Notes: generated by a model from the sequence alone, not told the origin. A stretch of DNA of 64,000 nt from Brachybacterium squillarum M-6-3 (GCF_000225825.1 NZ_AGBX01000007.1:186001-250000); one strand, 5' to 3'. Numbered from the stretch's first letter, positions 25,401-32,970 are shown. Translations and numbers: made by a program.

Positions 25401-25940
25401 CAGGCGGTAGCGGGGCACTCCCTTGGTGCCGGAGTCCAGGTGGGCGCGGGCGATCACGGAGGACAGCTCCCGGTAGCCGGCCGCATCGCGCACCAGCACC
25501 AGCAGGTGCTCGCCCTCCGGGTCGGGCACCCCGGTGCGGGGCGCGGAGATCACCGGCGTGGTCGAGGCGGTGACCGCCCCCGGCTCCAGCCCCAGGGTGA
25601 GCTCGGCGCCGAAGACGGTGGCGATGCCCTCGGCGGCGGCGGTGCGGGCGAAGCGCACCGCCCCCGGCAGCCCGTCGTGGTCCACCAGGGTGATGGCCTC
25701 CAGGCCCAGCCGGGCGGCCTGCTCGACCATCTCCTCGGGACTGGAGGCGCCGTCGAGGAAGCTGAAGTGGGAGTGGGCGTGCAGTTCGGCATAGGGCACC
25801 GCCCGGGACGGGCGGTAGCCGGGCGGCTTCTTCCCGGTGTGCTCGACGACGATCGGCGGGGCGACGGTCGCCGCCGGCCGGTCCGAGAGGATCGCCTCCA
25901 GGTCCTTCCACGCGGGTGGCCCCAGGAACCATCCGGCCAT
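22494..25940 (-). CDS. dnaE2: Error-prone DNA polymerase DnaE2
   Basis: A 1148-residue C-family DNA polymerase of the DnaE2 (ImuC) type used in SOS mutagenesis. It opens with a short 'MAGWFLGPPAWKDLEAIL', then the PHP domain 'YAELHAHSHFSFLDGASSP' with 'ITLVDHDGLPGAVRF'. The polymerase active site PDIDIDIASDRR is near residue 480. Helix-hairpin-helix ('QVRSISTETAERIV') and OB-fold ('IRVGGVITHKQRPMTASG') domains end the protein. The family works with ImuA' and ImuB, encoded here at 27135-29740 but separated from dnaE2 by two unrelated genes. I found no LexA box directly upstream of dnaE2. Confidence 0.95.
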   Translation of the reverse strand: MAGWFLGPPAWKDLEAILSDRPAATVAPPIVVEHTGKKPPGYRPSRAVPYAELHAHSHFSFLDGASSPEEMVEQAARLGLEAITLVDHDGLPGAVRFARTAAAEGIATVFGAELTLGLEPGAVTASTTPVISAPRTGVPDPEGEHLLVLVRDAAGYRELSSVIARAHLDSGTKGVPRYRLAELQRVARAGHWQILTGCRKGAVSRAAAARLAEGDLDGAAHDAAAAIARLVELFGTGNVAVELVAGGGGEADELHDALAQAARLVRESHGLDEVSLPLVASTNAHYAAPADKRLADTHAALRAGVPLAEADPYLPGHLACLRSGEEMEALLPRYPRAIAAAARLGRDCALDLRLLAPDLPPFPVPQGHDEASWLVELVEQEARERYGPRPTPQVPERVPGAWAQIEHELRIITDLTFPGYFLIVHDLVAFCRREGILCQGRGSAANSAVCYALGITAVEPVGHQLLFERFLAPERDGPPDIDIDIASDRREEVIQYVYERYGRENAAQVANVITYRAKLAVRDAARALGYDTGSQDAFSRRIERSFSSLAEADLPADVVELAHRLRDAPRHLGIHSGGMVLCDRPVIEVCPVQWAAMEGRTVLQWDKDDCADAGLVKFDLLGLGMLTALDHALRIIAEHHDQHFELRTLPQEDPAVYDMLCTGDSIGVFQIESRAQISTLPRLRPREFYDLVVEVALIRPGPIQGGSVHPYLRRRTGEEPVTFIHPLLEKSLARTLGVPLFQEQLMQMVVDIADFTPALADQLRRAMGSKRSTQKMLDLHDALYAGMARHGITGEAAETVERKLLAFANYGFPESHAYSFAYLVYASSYLKCHYPAAFTAALLRSQPMGFYSPQSLIADARRHGVSTRGPDVLASRARTDLETDDDHRGYRVPVDAELSPGQRREQVQGEAAAAGPVIRLGLDQVRSISTETAERIVAERERGGAFASVPDLARRVRLSAAQLEALATGGALDALGGTRRQALWAAGAAAQESPDTLPGLAVGAQAPMLPGMSDAELTAADSWATGITVAEHPMALVRERLTAEGVLSIQGTREAEDSTRIRVGGVITHKQRPMTASGITFLSLEDETGILNVVCSKGFWARHRALLRTSRAIVLRGIIENASGAVNLVADDVAPLEVAAAGPSRDFR

Positions 25941-26000
25941 GCCTCACCTCCGTCCTTCCGTCCTGTCTCTCGCTCATGCCCTGATCCCGGACCTGCCGGG

Positions 26001-26453
26001 TCACAGCCCTCGCGCTGCCGCCCCCTCGTACAGATGCCGTGCCGCACGGACGGCCACCTCCGCGTCGGCCTCGCCGACGGTCCGGGAGTCGTAGCGCTGC
26101 TGGTTCCGGGCCCGACGCATCTGATCGAATCGCCGGGCTCCAGCCTGTCCGGGCGGGGTGGTCAGCACCGCGGACAGGAACCGACCGAGGGTCTCGTGCT
26201 GGCCGGGACCGTTGGCGGTGCGATAGCCGTAGACCGCCAGCAGAGCCTCGCCGACGTCGTGCGCCGCGTCGTAGGCGTAGGTGAAACGACCTTCCGGCCA
26301 CTGCAGACGATGCACCTCCTCGAGGCGGTGCCGTGCCTTGGACAGGAAGACCGCGGCGCGATCGAGATCGACCGGCACCGGGGCCAGCCGGCGACTGCGG
26401 ACGAGCTGGTCGACGGCACGCAGCTGCTCTTCGTCCAGCGGTGCGGTCACCAT
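26001..26453 (-). CDS. HEPN-domain protein, probable partner of MNT nucleotidyltransferase
   Basis: A 150-residue, mostly helical protein. It has a hydrophilic helix with 'ARHRLEEVHRLQWPEGRFTY', 'AYDAAHDVGEALLAVYGYR', and a C-terminal 'MRRARNQQRYDSR' where HEPN toxins carry the RNase motif R-x4-6-H-x-Y. Here R-N and the Tyr are present but the His position is Arg, so nuclease activity is uncertain. It overlaps the upstream MNT gene by 7 nt, the classic order of MNT-HEPN toxin-antitoxin pairs, in which the MNT protein AMPylates the HEPN Tyr. The HEPN call is by motif and neighbour. Confidence 0.72.
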   Translation of the reverse strand: MVTAPLDEEQLRAVDQLVRSRRLAPVPVDLDRAAVFLSKARHRLEEVHRLQWPEGRFTYAYDAAHDVGEALLAVYGYRTANGPGQHETLGRFLSAVLTTPPGQAGARRFDQMRRARNQQRYDSRTVGEADAEVAVRAARHLYEGAAARGL

Positions 26454-27028
26454 GGCGGCTCCCCGAGGACCGGCACGATGGGATCGGCGCGCACCTGGGT
26501 GTGGAAGCCGCTGTCGTCGAGCAGCTCCTCCCGGGTGACGATGCTCGGGTTCACGGGGCGGTGCACCGAGTCCTCGACCCGGGCGCAGGCCTCGTAGACC
26601 TCCTCCGGGTCCGGGGTCCCGACGACCATCACATCGATGTCGCGAGGGGCGGGACCGGACCGGCCGCGCATCCGGGCGGCGAAGGATCCGTGGAGGAAGA
26701 CCGCGTCGATCCCCTGCAGGGGACGCAGCTCCTCGGCGAGCAGCGCGACGGGGCCGGTGCTGATCAGCACGATCTCCCGCAGCGGCGGAGTGAGCGGGCT
26801 GTCCTCCGCGGCGCTGATCAGCCGGGTGCGCCCCGCGCGGCGCTCCTGCAGGATCCCCGCCTCCAGGAGACGGGCCACCTCGCGGTGCACGGTGGGGTAG
26901 GCCAGACCGGTCTCCGCGGAGATCTCCGCGAGGCTGCGGGCCCGGTCCTCGAGCAGCAGCAGGGACAGCAGCCGTGCCTGTCCCTCGGAGCGGAAGACGG
27001 GTGCGAGCAGCGGTGCCTCGGTTCTCAT
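26447..27028 (-). CDS. Winged-helix/MNT-domain nucleotidyltransferase (antitoxin-like)
   Basis: A 194-residue two-domain protein. The N-terminal winged helix ('LAEISAETGLAYPTVHREVA') is ArsR/MarR-like. The C-terminal minimal nucleotidyltransferase domain has 'FLHGSFAARMRGRSGP' and 'RDIDVMVVGTPDPEEV', i.e. GS-x-A-x-R and DxD, both needed for activity. The start ATG 27028 lies just downstream of a TATGAT -10 box and inside an operator-like palindrome; ATGs at 27052 and 27049 would place the protein start within that promoter. The winged helix probably makes the pair self-regulating. Its 7-nt overlap with the HEPN gene supports a two-gene unit. Confidence 0.82.
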   Translation of the reverse strand: MRTEAPLLAPVFRSEGQARLLSLLLLEDRARSLAEISAETGLAYPTVHREVARLLEAGILQERRAGRTRLISAAEDSPLTPPLREIVLISTGPVALLAEELRPLQGIDAVFLHGSFAARMRGRSGPAPRDIDVMVVGTPDPEEVYEACARVEDSVHRPVNPSIVTREELLDDSGFHTQVRADPIVPVLGEPPW

Positions 27029-27053
27029 ATGATGGATATTATTCTCCATCATA
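27028..27053 (-). promoter_or_regulatory. Operator and -10 box of the MNT-HEPN pair
   Basis: TATGATGGA (27028-27036) and TCCATCATA (27045-27053) form a perfect 9-bp inverted repeat with an 8-bp AT-rich spacer. On the minus strand the outer TATGAT (27053-27048) is a near-consensus -10, and CTGAAC (27075-27070), 16 bp upstream, is a possible -35. An AT-rich palindrome over the -10 in a very GC-rich genome is a strong sign of repressor binding, most simply by the winged-helix protein itself. Confidence 0.75.
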
Positions 27054-27134
27054 GTGATACTCAAGGGCGGTTCAGTGAGGGCGACCCCGACGGCTCCGGG
27101 TATCTCCGGCATGGTTCCCCGCGGCATGGACTCT

Positions 27135-28898
27135 CTAGTCATAGATCCCCTCCACGCTCCAGGTGCCGCGGCGGGACAGCAGCAGCACGGCGGTCTGGGT
27201 GCCCTCAGACTCTCCCGGGGGCGCGATGCCCGGTGTGGCGTCGGGAGGCGCGGCGCCGAGCACCAGCTGCAGGCGCGCGGCGCGGGTGCCGCCGGGGCTC
27301 CACCAGCGCTCGTCGATCGCGGTGGGGGCGCCGTGGGCTAGCACCGCATGCTCCCGGCCCGCCTCCAGGCCGACCCGCTGCAGGGCCTGGGCGCCGGGCG
27401 CAGCGACCCGCAGCCGGGTCGGCGGGGCGCTGAGCAGGCCGCGCGCCGTGACCAGCACCGGCTCCCCCGCCGCATCGAGCAGCGCCACCTCCGGCGGCTG
27501 CCACAGCACGGTGGCGGGCAGGGGACGGGCGGCCGCGCCGGGCCAGGGACCGGGTCTGGCGGCGGGCTTCTCGGCCCGCCAGGGCACCAGGCGCCCCTCC
27601 TCGGCGAGCAGCCTCCCGCCCAGCAGCACCGGCACCTGCACGGCGTCCTCCCCGGCCAGGCCCTGGGCGCGGGCGAAGGCGCGAGCGGCCCGCTGGGCGG
27701 CCTCGCCGGCGCTGCCCCACAGCGCCGCAGCGCTCTCCCCCGCCGGTGCCAGCTGCACCGGGTGCAGGCCGATCCGCACGATCGCCCCGGTGGCCGGGCC
27801 GCCCAGCCGCGCCCGGGTGATCCAGCCGTCGCACTGCCAGCGGATGCGGTCCACCACGTCGGCCACGGACAGCGCGCCGTCGTGCCGCCAGGTGCGCTCC
27901 ATCTCCTCGCCGCCCTCGGTGCGGGCCACGATCCGCAGCCGGGTGCACACCAGCCCCCGCTCCACCAGCAGCTCGTGGAGCTGCTCGGCCAGCGGCCGGG
28001 CGATGAAGGCCGCCTGGTCGGTGCGCACCAGCGGCGGGTCCAGTACGGTCTCGGCGAGCACAGGCTGGGTGGGGTGGTGCGCGGCCGGGGGCGTGGGCTC
28101 CCCGCCGCGGGACAGCTCGTGCAGGGTCGCCACGTCCGGCCCGAAGCGGTCGGCGACGGAGGCCGCGGGCAGGGCCGCCAGCTCCCCCAGGGTGGTGATG
28201 CCCAGGCGCTGCAGCAGGTCCACCGTCCCGGCCAGGTCGAGTCGTCGCTCGGGGCGGGTGGCGGAGGGCTGACCGCGATGGCCCCAGCCGGGGCCGACGG
28301 GGGCCTGCGCGAGGGTGGCGATGGGGTGCGGGGCCAGGTAGTCCGCGGAGCGGCCGGGCCGCACGATCCGCCCGGCCGGTGAGGCCAGCAGCGCCGCGAA
28401 GGGGCCGTCGGCGATGCCCACCGCGCAGTCCCAGCCGGTCAGCTCGGCCACCGCGTCGATGATCGCGACCGCCAGCTCCTCCTCCCCGCCCTGGTGGCGG
28501 GCGGGGCCGCGGGCGGCCATCAGCAGGGTGCCCGGGCGCAGCACGTCCACCCCGGCGGCGACCGTGTCCACCGCGGCGGCGACCAGCTCGAACAGGGCAC
28601 TCTCCTGCTCCCGGTCAGCCTCCAGCACCAGCGCCTCGGGGCAGGCGGCACGGGCGGCGCGCCGCTTCATGCCCGGCAGCGCCCCGACGGCACGGGCGGC
28701 GGCCCCGGCATGGGTGACGCGGTGCTGCTCGATCAGCAGCACCGGGTCCCGGGCCACGTCCACCGGCGGGGTCTCCTCCCCGCGACGCTGGTGACGGTCC
28801 AGGGCGGCGACCAACGGCCAGTCCGGCACGGTCACCGCGACCGTGCGGGTGGTCTCCCCCGAGGGTGCCTCGGCCGGGGCGGCGGCGAGCGTGCTCAT
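27135..28898 (-). CDS. imuB: ImuB, Y-family polymerase-like mutasome hub
   Basis: A 587-residue Y-family homologue. The N-terminus reads TRTVAVTVPDWPLVAALDRH, where the catalytic DxD of active Y-polymerases is not conserved, as in known ImuB proteins, which act as scaffolds rather than polymerases. It keeps the 'RLGITTLGELAALPAASVADRFG' thumb helix-hairpin-helix and the little-finger domain. Its long C-terminus is typical. ATG 28898 overlaps the stop of imuA' by 4 nt. Together with ImuA' and DnaE2 it would form the damage-induced translesion mutasome. The gap to the MNT gene is about 100 bp. Confidence 0.92.
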   Translation of the reverse strand: MSTLAAAPAEAPSGETTRTVAVTVPDWPLVAALDRHQRRGEETPPVDVARDPVLLIEQHRVTHAGAAARAVGALPGMKRRAARAACPEALVLEADREQESALFELVAAAVDTVAAGVDVLRPGTLLMAARGPARHQGGEEELAVAIIDAVAELTGWDCAVGIADGPFAALLASPAGRIVRPGRSADYLAPHPIATLAQAPVGPGWGHRGQPSATRPERRLDLAGTVDLLQRLGITTLGELAALPAASVADRFGPDVATLHELSRGGEPTPPAAHHPTQPVLAETVLDPPLVRTDQAAFIARPLAEQLHELLVERGLVCTRLRIVARTEGGEEMERTWRHDGALSVADVVDRIRWQCDGWITRARLGGPATGAIVRIGLHPVQLAPAGESAAALWGSAGEAAQRAARAFARAQGLAGEDAVQVPVLLGGRLLAEEGRLVPWRAEKPAARPGPWPGAAARPLPATVLWQPPEVALLDAAGEPVLVTARGLLSAPPTRLRVAAPGAQALQRVGLEAGREHAVLAHGAPTAIDERWWSPGGTRAARLQLVLGAAPPDATPGIAPPGESEGTQTAVLLLSRRGTWSVEGIYD

Positions 28899-29740
28899 CA
28901 GCCGGCCTTCTGCCGGGTGTGCAGGGTGAGGCCGGGGGCCGCGGGGGCGATGTCCACCCGGGTCGGAGTGGCGAGCGGCGAGGGGGCGGCCGCGATCATG
29001 CCGCCCACCTGCGGCAGCAGCACCTCGGTGGTGCGCTGTCCGGCGATGCCGCGACCGCGGGAGCTCACCCGCAGGCGCCGTCGGCGCAGGCGGCCGCTGC
29101 CCCGGCCGAGGCCCTGCCAGGCCAGCGGCACGGAGTCCAGGGCGAGATCCGCGCGGCCGGGCGGACGGGCCGCCAGCACCAGGGTGTCGGCGGCACGGGC
29201 ACGGCCCAGCAGGCTGCGCCACAGCGCCGGGGCCAGGTCGAGGTCCGGACCCAGCACCAGCACCCCCACCCCGTCGGCCAGGGCCGAGAGCACCTGCGGG
29301 CGCTGCTCCCCCTCGGCCGGGGCGAGGGCAAGACGCTGCGGGTCCAGCCCGGCGTCCAGAGCGGAACGCAGCCCCAGGTCGGGCATCCCGGCGATCGCAC
29401 ACCAGGCGTCCTCCCCCGTCGCGGCGACCGCGAGGGCCAGCAGCAGGGAGGTGCCGGCGGCGCCCTCCACGGCCACCGAGCTGCCCGCCCGCAGCCCGGC
29501 CCCCGGGAACAGGGGGGCTAGCGGGCCGGGCACGGGCAGGCGGGTGCCGACCAGCTCCTCCTCCGCGGCCGGCTGCTCCGGCTCGGCGCTCGGGGTCGGA
29601 CCGCCGACGCTGCGCAGGGCGGTGCGGTCGATGCGGCCGCCCCAGCGGGAGGCGCTGCGCTCGGCGGCCCCCAGGGCGGCACGGGCGCGCGCCAGGCGCT
29701 CCTCGTGCTGCTCCGGCGCGGGCCGGGCCACCAGGCTCAT
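28898..29740 (-). CDS. imuA': ImuA' (RecA-like mutasome accessory protein)
   Basis: A 280-residue RecA-fold protein. It lacks a good Walker A ('VAVEGAAGTSLLLALAVAA' at the place of GxxGxGKS/T) as in actinobacterial ImuA'. It shows 'CAIAGMPDLGLRSALDAGLD' and the Walker-B-like 'VGVLVLGPDLDLAPAL'. An Arg-rich stretch 'GRLRRRRLRVSSRGRG' may bind DNA. The start is ATG 29740. Two LexA-type boxes lie 49 and 112 bp upstream, so this gene and imuB are almost surely SOS-induced. The family helps load ImuB/DnaE2 at lesions. Confidence 0.88.
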   Translation of the reverse strand: MSLVARPAPEQHEERLARARAALGAAERSASRWGGRIDRTALRSVGGPTPSAEPEQPAAEEELVGTRLPVPGPLAPLFPGAGLRAGSSVAVEGAAGTSLLLALAVAATGEDAWCAIAGMPDLGLRSALDAGLDPQRLALAPAEGEQRPQVLSALADGVGVLVLGPDLDLAPALWRSLLGRARAADTLVLAARPPGRADLALDSVPLAWQGLGRGSGRLRRRRLRVSSRGRGIAGQRTTEVLLPQVGGMIAAAPSPLATPTRVDIAPAAPGLTLHTRQKAG

Positions 29741-29788
29741 GGACACTCCGTCTCCCCTGCCCTTCCCTCGCTGAGACCACACACTCGT

Positions 29789-29804
29789 TCGAACGTGCGT
29801 TCGA
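29789..29804. promoter_or_regulatory. SOS box (LexA operator), perfect
   Basis: TCGAACGTGCGTTCGA is an exact match to the actinobacterial LexA operator TCGAAC-N4-GTTCGA. It lies 49 bp upstream of imuA'. Confidence 0.9.
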
Positions 29805-29851
29805 ACTGTACGCCTCGACGGGGTGCCGCTCAAGGCGGGCAGGTCATCGCT

Positions 29852-29867
29852 TCGAACATCTGTACGA
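29852..29867. promoter_or_regulatory. Second SOS box (one mismatch)
   Basis: TCGAACATCTGTACGA differs from the palindromic LexA consensus at one base (GTACGA for GTTCGA). It is 47 bp from the first box, so two LexA dimers could act on the imuA'-imuB promoter. Confidence 0.78.
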
Positions 29868-29938
29868 AGTGTGCGGGAGGGGTGTGACGAACGAGCGGGG
29901 CGGCTCGGAACGGAGGGCTTGGACCAGGTCAGTCCTGG

Positions 29939-30337
29939 TCAGTCCTGGCTCGGCACCACCGTCTGCTGGTAGAGCGCGAGCCGCCAGCGGCCGTCGCGGT
30001 GCACGCAGTGGCTGCTCATGAGCGCCGTGAAGCGGTCCTCGCCGCGTCGGGCCCGGCCCCGGTAGGCGAGGACGGCGCCCTCGCGACCGGCATCGATCAG
30101 ACGCGGCTCACGGATCTCGTAGGCGTCCCAGGTCGGGGCGTCGTCCAGGGACGCGATCACCTGTTCCCGGTCCAGGGTGAGGCCGTGGGCCAGCACCATC
30201 ACGCCGTCCGCGGTCATCAGCGCCCCGTAGAAGGCGGCGCCGGTGCCGTCGCACAGCGATCCCCAGCCCTCGTGCTCGAGGGCGAGAAGGTGCTCGCGCC
30301 GCTCCCTGCGCGTGCGGTGGTCCGCATGGTCGTCCAT
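29939..30337 (-). CDS. SnoaL/DUF4440-like protein
   Basis: A 132-residue protein of the NTF2-like cone fold: 'LLALEHEGWGSLCDGTGAAFYGALMTADGVMV', 'ASLDDAPTWDAYEIREPR', 'AVLAYRGRARRGEDRFTALMSSH' and a final 'GRWRLALYQQT' strand, all typical of DUF4440/SnoaL-like proteins. These may be small enzymes or binding proteins; no catalytic residues can be assigned. The start is ATG 30337. It is divergent from the dehydrogenase gene at 30451. Confidence 0.82.
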   Translation of the reverse strand: MDDHADHRTRRERREHLLALEHEGWGSLCDGTGAAFYGALMTADGVMVLAHGLTLDREQVIASLDDAPTWDAYEIREPRLIDAGREGAVLAYRGRARRGEDRFTALMSSHCVHRDGRWRLALYQQTVVPSQD

Positions 30338-30450
30338 GTCCCGGAGGCTACGGGGTGGACCGGCCACGGGGCGGTCGGCCCTCCTGCTTCGTCGGGCCCC
30401 TCTGCGATCATGGCGGCACGCGAGAGGACGAGGACCGAGGAGGGTCTGCG

Positions 30451-31482
30451 ATGCGGGCACTGGTGCTGCACGAGAAGGATCGGATGAGCGTGGAGGAGGT
30501 CGAGCCGATCGGCTCCCCCGGACCCGGTGAGGTGCGCATCGCGATGCACACGGTGGGGATCTGCGCCTCCGACGTGCACTACTGGACCGACGGCAAGATC
30601 GGCCCCTTCGTGCTGGAGGAGCCGATGATCCTGGGCCACGAGGGCTCCGGCACCGTGCTCGAGATCGGCGAAGGCGTCACGAACGTGCAGGTCGGCGACC
30701 GGGTGGCGATGGAGCCCGGTATCCCCGACGCCAGCTCCCGCGCCAGCAAGGAGGGCCACTACAACGTGGACCCGGCCGTCCGGTTCTGGGCCACTCCCCC
30801 GGTGGACGGCTGCCTGGTCGACGAGGTGATCCACCCCGCCGCGTACACCTACGTGCTGCCGGACTCGCTGAGCTTCGCCGAGGGCGCCCTGATCGAGCCC
30901 TTCGCCGTCGGCGTCTTCGCCGCGACCAAGGCCGAGCTCTCCCCCGGTGACGTGGTGGCCGTGATCGGCGCGGGCACCATCGGCATCATGTGCGCGCTGG
31001 CGGCCCGGGCCGGCGGCGCCAGCCGGGTGTTCGTCGGGGACGTGCTGCCCGAGAAGCTCGGCCTGCTGGAAGGCATGGAGGGCATCGTGACCGTCGACGT
31101 GACCCGGGAGGACTTCGGCGAGCGGGTGCGCGCCGAGACCGGCGGCTGGGGCCCGCAGGTGGTCATCGAGGCCTCCGGCGCCGCCCCCGCCTACAAGACC
31201 ATCTGGTCGATGCCCGCGCCGGGCGGCCGCATCGTCGCCGTCGGCATGCCCGCCGAGCCGGTGCCCTTCGACGTCGCCACCGCTCAGAGCCGGGGCGTGT
31301 CGATCGAGACGGTGTTCCGCTATGCGAACTCCTACCAGACGGCGATCGACCTGGCCGCGACCGATGCCGTGGACCTGGGGCGCTTCGTCTCCGAGACGTT
31401 CGCTTTCGAGGACTCCCCGCGCGCCTTCGAGCGCTTCCTCGAGGGCCGCCCCACCGACGTGAAGCTGCAGATCACCCTGTGA
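30451..31482 (+). CDS. Zinc-dependent polyol (xylitol/sorbitol-type) dehydrogenase
   Basis: A 343-residue medium-chain dehydrogenase. It has the catalytic zinc region 'GICASDVHYWTDGKIGPFVL' and 'PMILGHEGSGTVLEIGEGV', the Glu of 'EPFAVGVFAA', and the Rossmann glycines 'VAVIGAGTIGIMCALAAR'. The S-D-V-H-Y/W pattern is typical of L-iditol/xylitol dehydrogenases, which turn polyols into ketoses using NAD+. The structural-zinc loop lacks its four Cys (region 'GIPDASSRASKEGHYN'), as in some bacterial members. ATG 30451 has GGAGGG upstream. The GNAT gene follows closely. Confidence 0.9.
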   Translation: MRALVLHEKDRMSVEEVEPIGSPGPGEVRIAMHTVGICASDVHYWTDGKIGPFVLEEPMILGHEGSGTVLEIGEGVTNVQVGDRVAMEPGIPDASSRASKEGHYNVDPAVRFWATPPVDGCLVDEVIHPAAYTYVLPDSLSFAEGALIEPFAVGVFAATKAELSPGDVVAVIGAGTIGIMCALAARAGGASRVFVGDVLPEKLGLLEGMEGIVTVDVTREDFGERVRAETGGWGPQVVIEASGAAPAYKTIWSMPAPGGRIVAVGMPAEPVPFDVATAQSRGVSIETVFRYANSYQTAIDLAATDAVDLGRFVSETFAFEDSPRAFERFLEGRPTDVKLQITL

Positions 31483-31523
31483 CCTCCTCACCCGGTGACC
31501 GCCAGGACGCAGAGGGGCGGGGC

Positions 31524-31976
31524 GTGAACCTGCGTCCCGCGACCGCCGAGGACATCGACTGGCTGGTCGAGCTGCGGGCCGTGGTGATGTGCCCCAACCT
31601 GGAGCGGGTGGGAGTCTTCGACCCGGCGGAGGTGCGCCAGCGCTTTCGCAACGGCTACGTGCCCGACAACACCCGGATCATCGTCACCGAGGACGGCCGG
31701 GAGATCGGTTGCATCGCTGTGCGCGCGGAGCCAGAGGCCTACTGGATCGAGCACTTCTATCTCGACCCGGACACCCAGGGCCGCGGGACCGGCACCGCCG
31801 TGCTGCGCCAGGTGCTCTCCGAGATGCCGGAGGACCGACCCGTCCGTCTGAACGTCCTCCAGCACAGCCCCGCCGGACGGCTGTATAGCCGTCACGGCTT
31901 CGTGCTGGAGGACGAGGACGCGGTGGACCGGTGGCTGGTGCGGCACCCGGCCGAGCGTCCGGCGCTGTCGAGCTGA
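31524..31976 (+). CDS. GNAT-family N-acetyltransferase
   Basis: A 150-residue GNAT protein. It starts at GTG 31524 (NLRPATAEDIDWLVELRAVV) after an AG-rich ribosome-binding site, and carries motif A 'IEHFYLDPDTQGRGTGTAVL' (Q/RxxGxG/A acetyl-CoA loop) and 'GRLYSRHGFVLEDED' at the end. The substrate is unknown. It lies 41 bp after the dehydrogenase and 9 bp before a HAD gene; the three could be one transcript. Confidence 0.9.
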   Translation: MNLRPATAEDIDWLVELRAVVMCPNLERVGVFDPAEVRQRFRNGYVPDNTRIIVTEDGREIGCIAVRAEPEAYWIEHFYLDPDTQGRGTGTAVLRQVLSEMPEDRPVRLNVLQHSPAGRLYSRHGFVLEDEDAVDRWLVRHPAERPALSS

Positions 31977-31985
31977 AGGACCACC

Positions 31986-32636
31986 GTGCGCCTGCTGATC
32001 GACCTCGACAACACCCTCGTGGACCGCGACGCCGCGTTCCGTGCCTGGGTCCGGTCGACGGTGCGCGGCTCCGGAGGCGACGACGACGACGGGATCGCCG
32101 CCCTGCTGGCCGCCGATGACCACGGCTACGGGGACCGCGCCGAGGTGGTCCGCGCCCTCCGGGACGCGACCGGCCTGACGGACGAAGACGCCATCCTGCG
32201 GGACCGGGTGATGACCGAGCACGTCGAGCTGATCCGCTGCTACCCCGGGGTGGTCGAGGCGCTGCGCCGTCTGCGCGAGGGCGGCGTGCACATCGCCGTG
32301 GTCTCCAACGGCACGGGCCGGCAGCAGCGCGCGAAGATCGCCCGCGCCGGACTGACCGGGCTGCTGGACGGCATCGTGCTCTCGGAGGAGGTGGGCGTCG
32401 CCAAGCCCGATCCGCGGATCTTCGCCGCCGCCTGCGCGGGGACGGAGGACGGCGAGCAGATCTGGATGATCGGCGACAACCCGCGCGCCGACGTCCTGGG
32501 GGCCCGCGACGCCGGGCTGCCCGCGATCTGGGTCTCGCACGGGCGGGGATGGCCCTCCGACCATGGGGCGCGACCGACCACGGTCGAGTCCACGACAGCG
32601 GCCCTCGAGCTGATTGCTGCCCAGTTCACATCGTAG
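31986..32636 (+). CDS. HAD-family hydrolase
   Basis: A 216-residue HAD phosphatase with an intact motif I (IDLDNTLVDRD: D-x-D-x-T), motif II 'VVSNGTGRQQRAKI', motif III Lys in 'VGVAKPDPRIF' and motif IV 'IGDNPRADVLGARDAG'. A helical cap (type C1) lies between motifs I and II. The start is GTG 31986, 9 bp after the GNAT gene. The substrate cannot be inferred. Confidence 0.9.
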   Translation: MRLLIDLDNTLVDRDAAFRAWVRSTVRGSGGDDDDGIAALLAADDHGYGDRAEVVRALRDATGLTDEDAILRDRVMTEHVELIRCYPGVVEALRRLREGGVHIAVVSNGTGRQQRAKIARAGLTGLLDGIVLSEEVGVAKPDPRIFAAACAGTEDGEQIWMIGDNPRADVLGARDAGLPAIWVSHGRGWPSDHGARPTTVESTTAALELIAAQFTS

Positions 32637-32712
32637 CGGTGAGCTGGGTCGGGGCCGACGGAGGCACCCGGGCCAAGCCATTCGGGCACTCACAGAAGAG
32701 ACCCGGTGTCGG

Positions 32713-32931
32713 TCACGCCCTCGGCTCGTGGATGATGAGGTTCCCGTCCTCATCCGCTTCCGAGTAGGACTCTCCTGCCGCCTCGAACTCTGCCGCGAAG
32801 TTCAGCTCGGCCACCAGGGCGTCCATCCGCGAGGCCCACTGTTCGCGGACCCGTGCCTGCTCCCGGGGGTCGAGGTCATCGAAGCTCGCAGCATCGCCTG
32901 GGAGCCGAGGGGGTCGACGGGATCGGGACAT
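32713..32931 (-). CDS. Small hypothetical protein
   Basis: A 72-residue, acidic protein: 'SRSRRPPRLPGDAASFDDLD', a helix with 'EQARVREQWASRMDALVAEL', and a tail 'YSEADEDGNLIIHEPRA'. The composition and GC-rich third codon positions support a real gene. The basic N-terminus and helical middle could fit an antitoxin or an adaptor, but there is no recognisable motif and no toxin beside it. It converges on the HAD gene. Confidence 0.6.
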   Translation of the reverse strand: MSRSRRPPRLPGDAASFDDLDPREQARVREQWASRMDALVAELNFAAEFEAAGESYSEADEDGNLIIHEPRA

Positions 32932-32970
32932 GCTTCAGCGTAGCCAGCTGCTCCTGGATCGAGACAGGTA

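Noticed and set aside
21825-26597. Very long plus-strand open frame (about 1590 codons)
   Set aside because: It is antisense to dnaE2 with its conserved motifs, and has the Gly/Arg/His-rich composition of a shadow frame.
31989-32640. HAD gene and small gene at 32713 as a toxin-antitoxin pair
   Set aside because: They are convergent and not overlapping, and the HAD protein is an ordinary phosphatase by its motifs.
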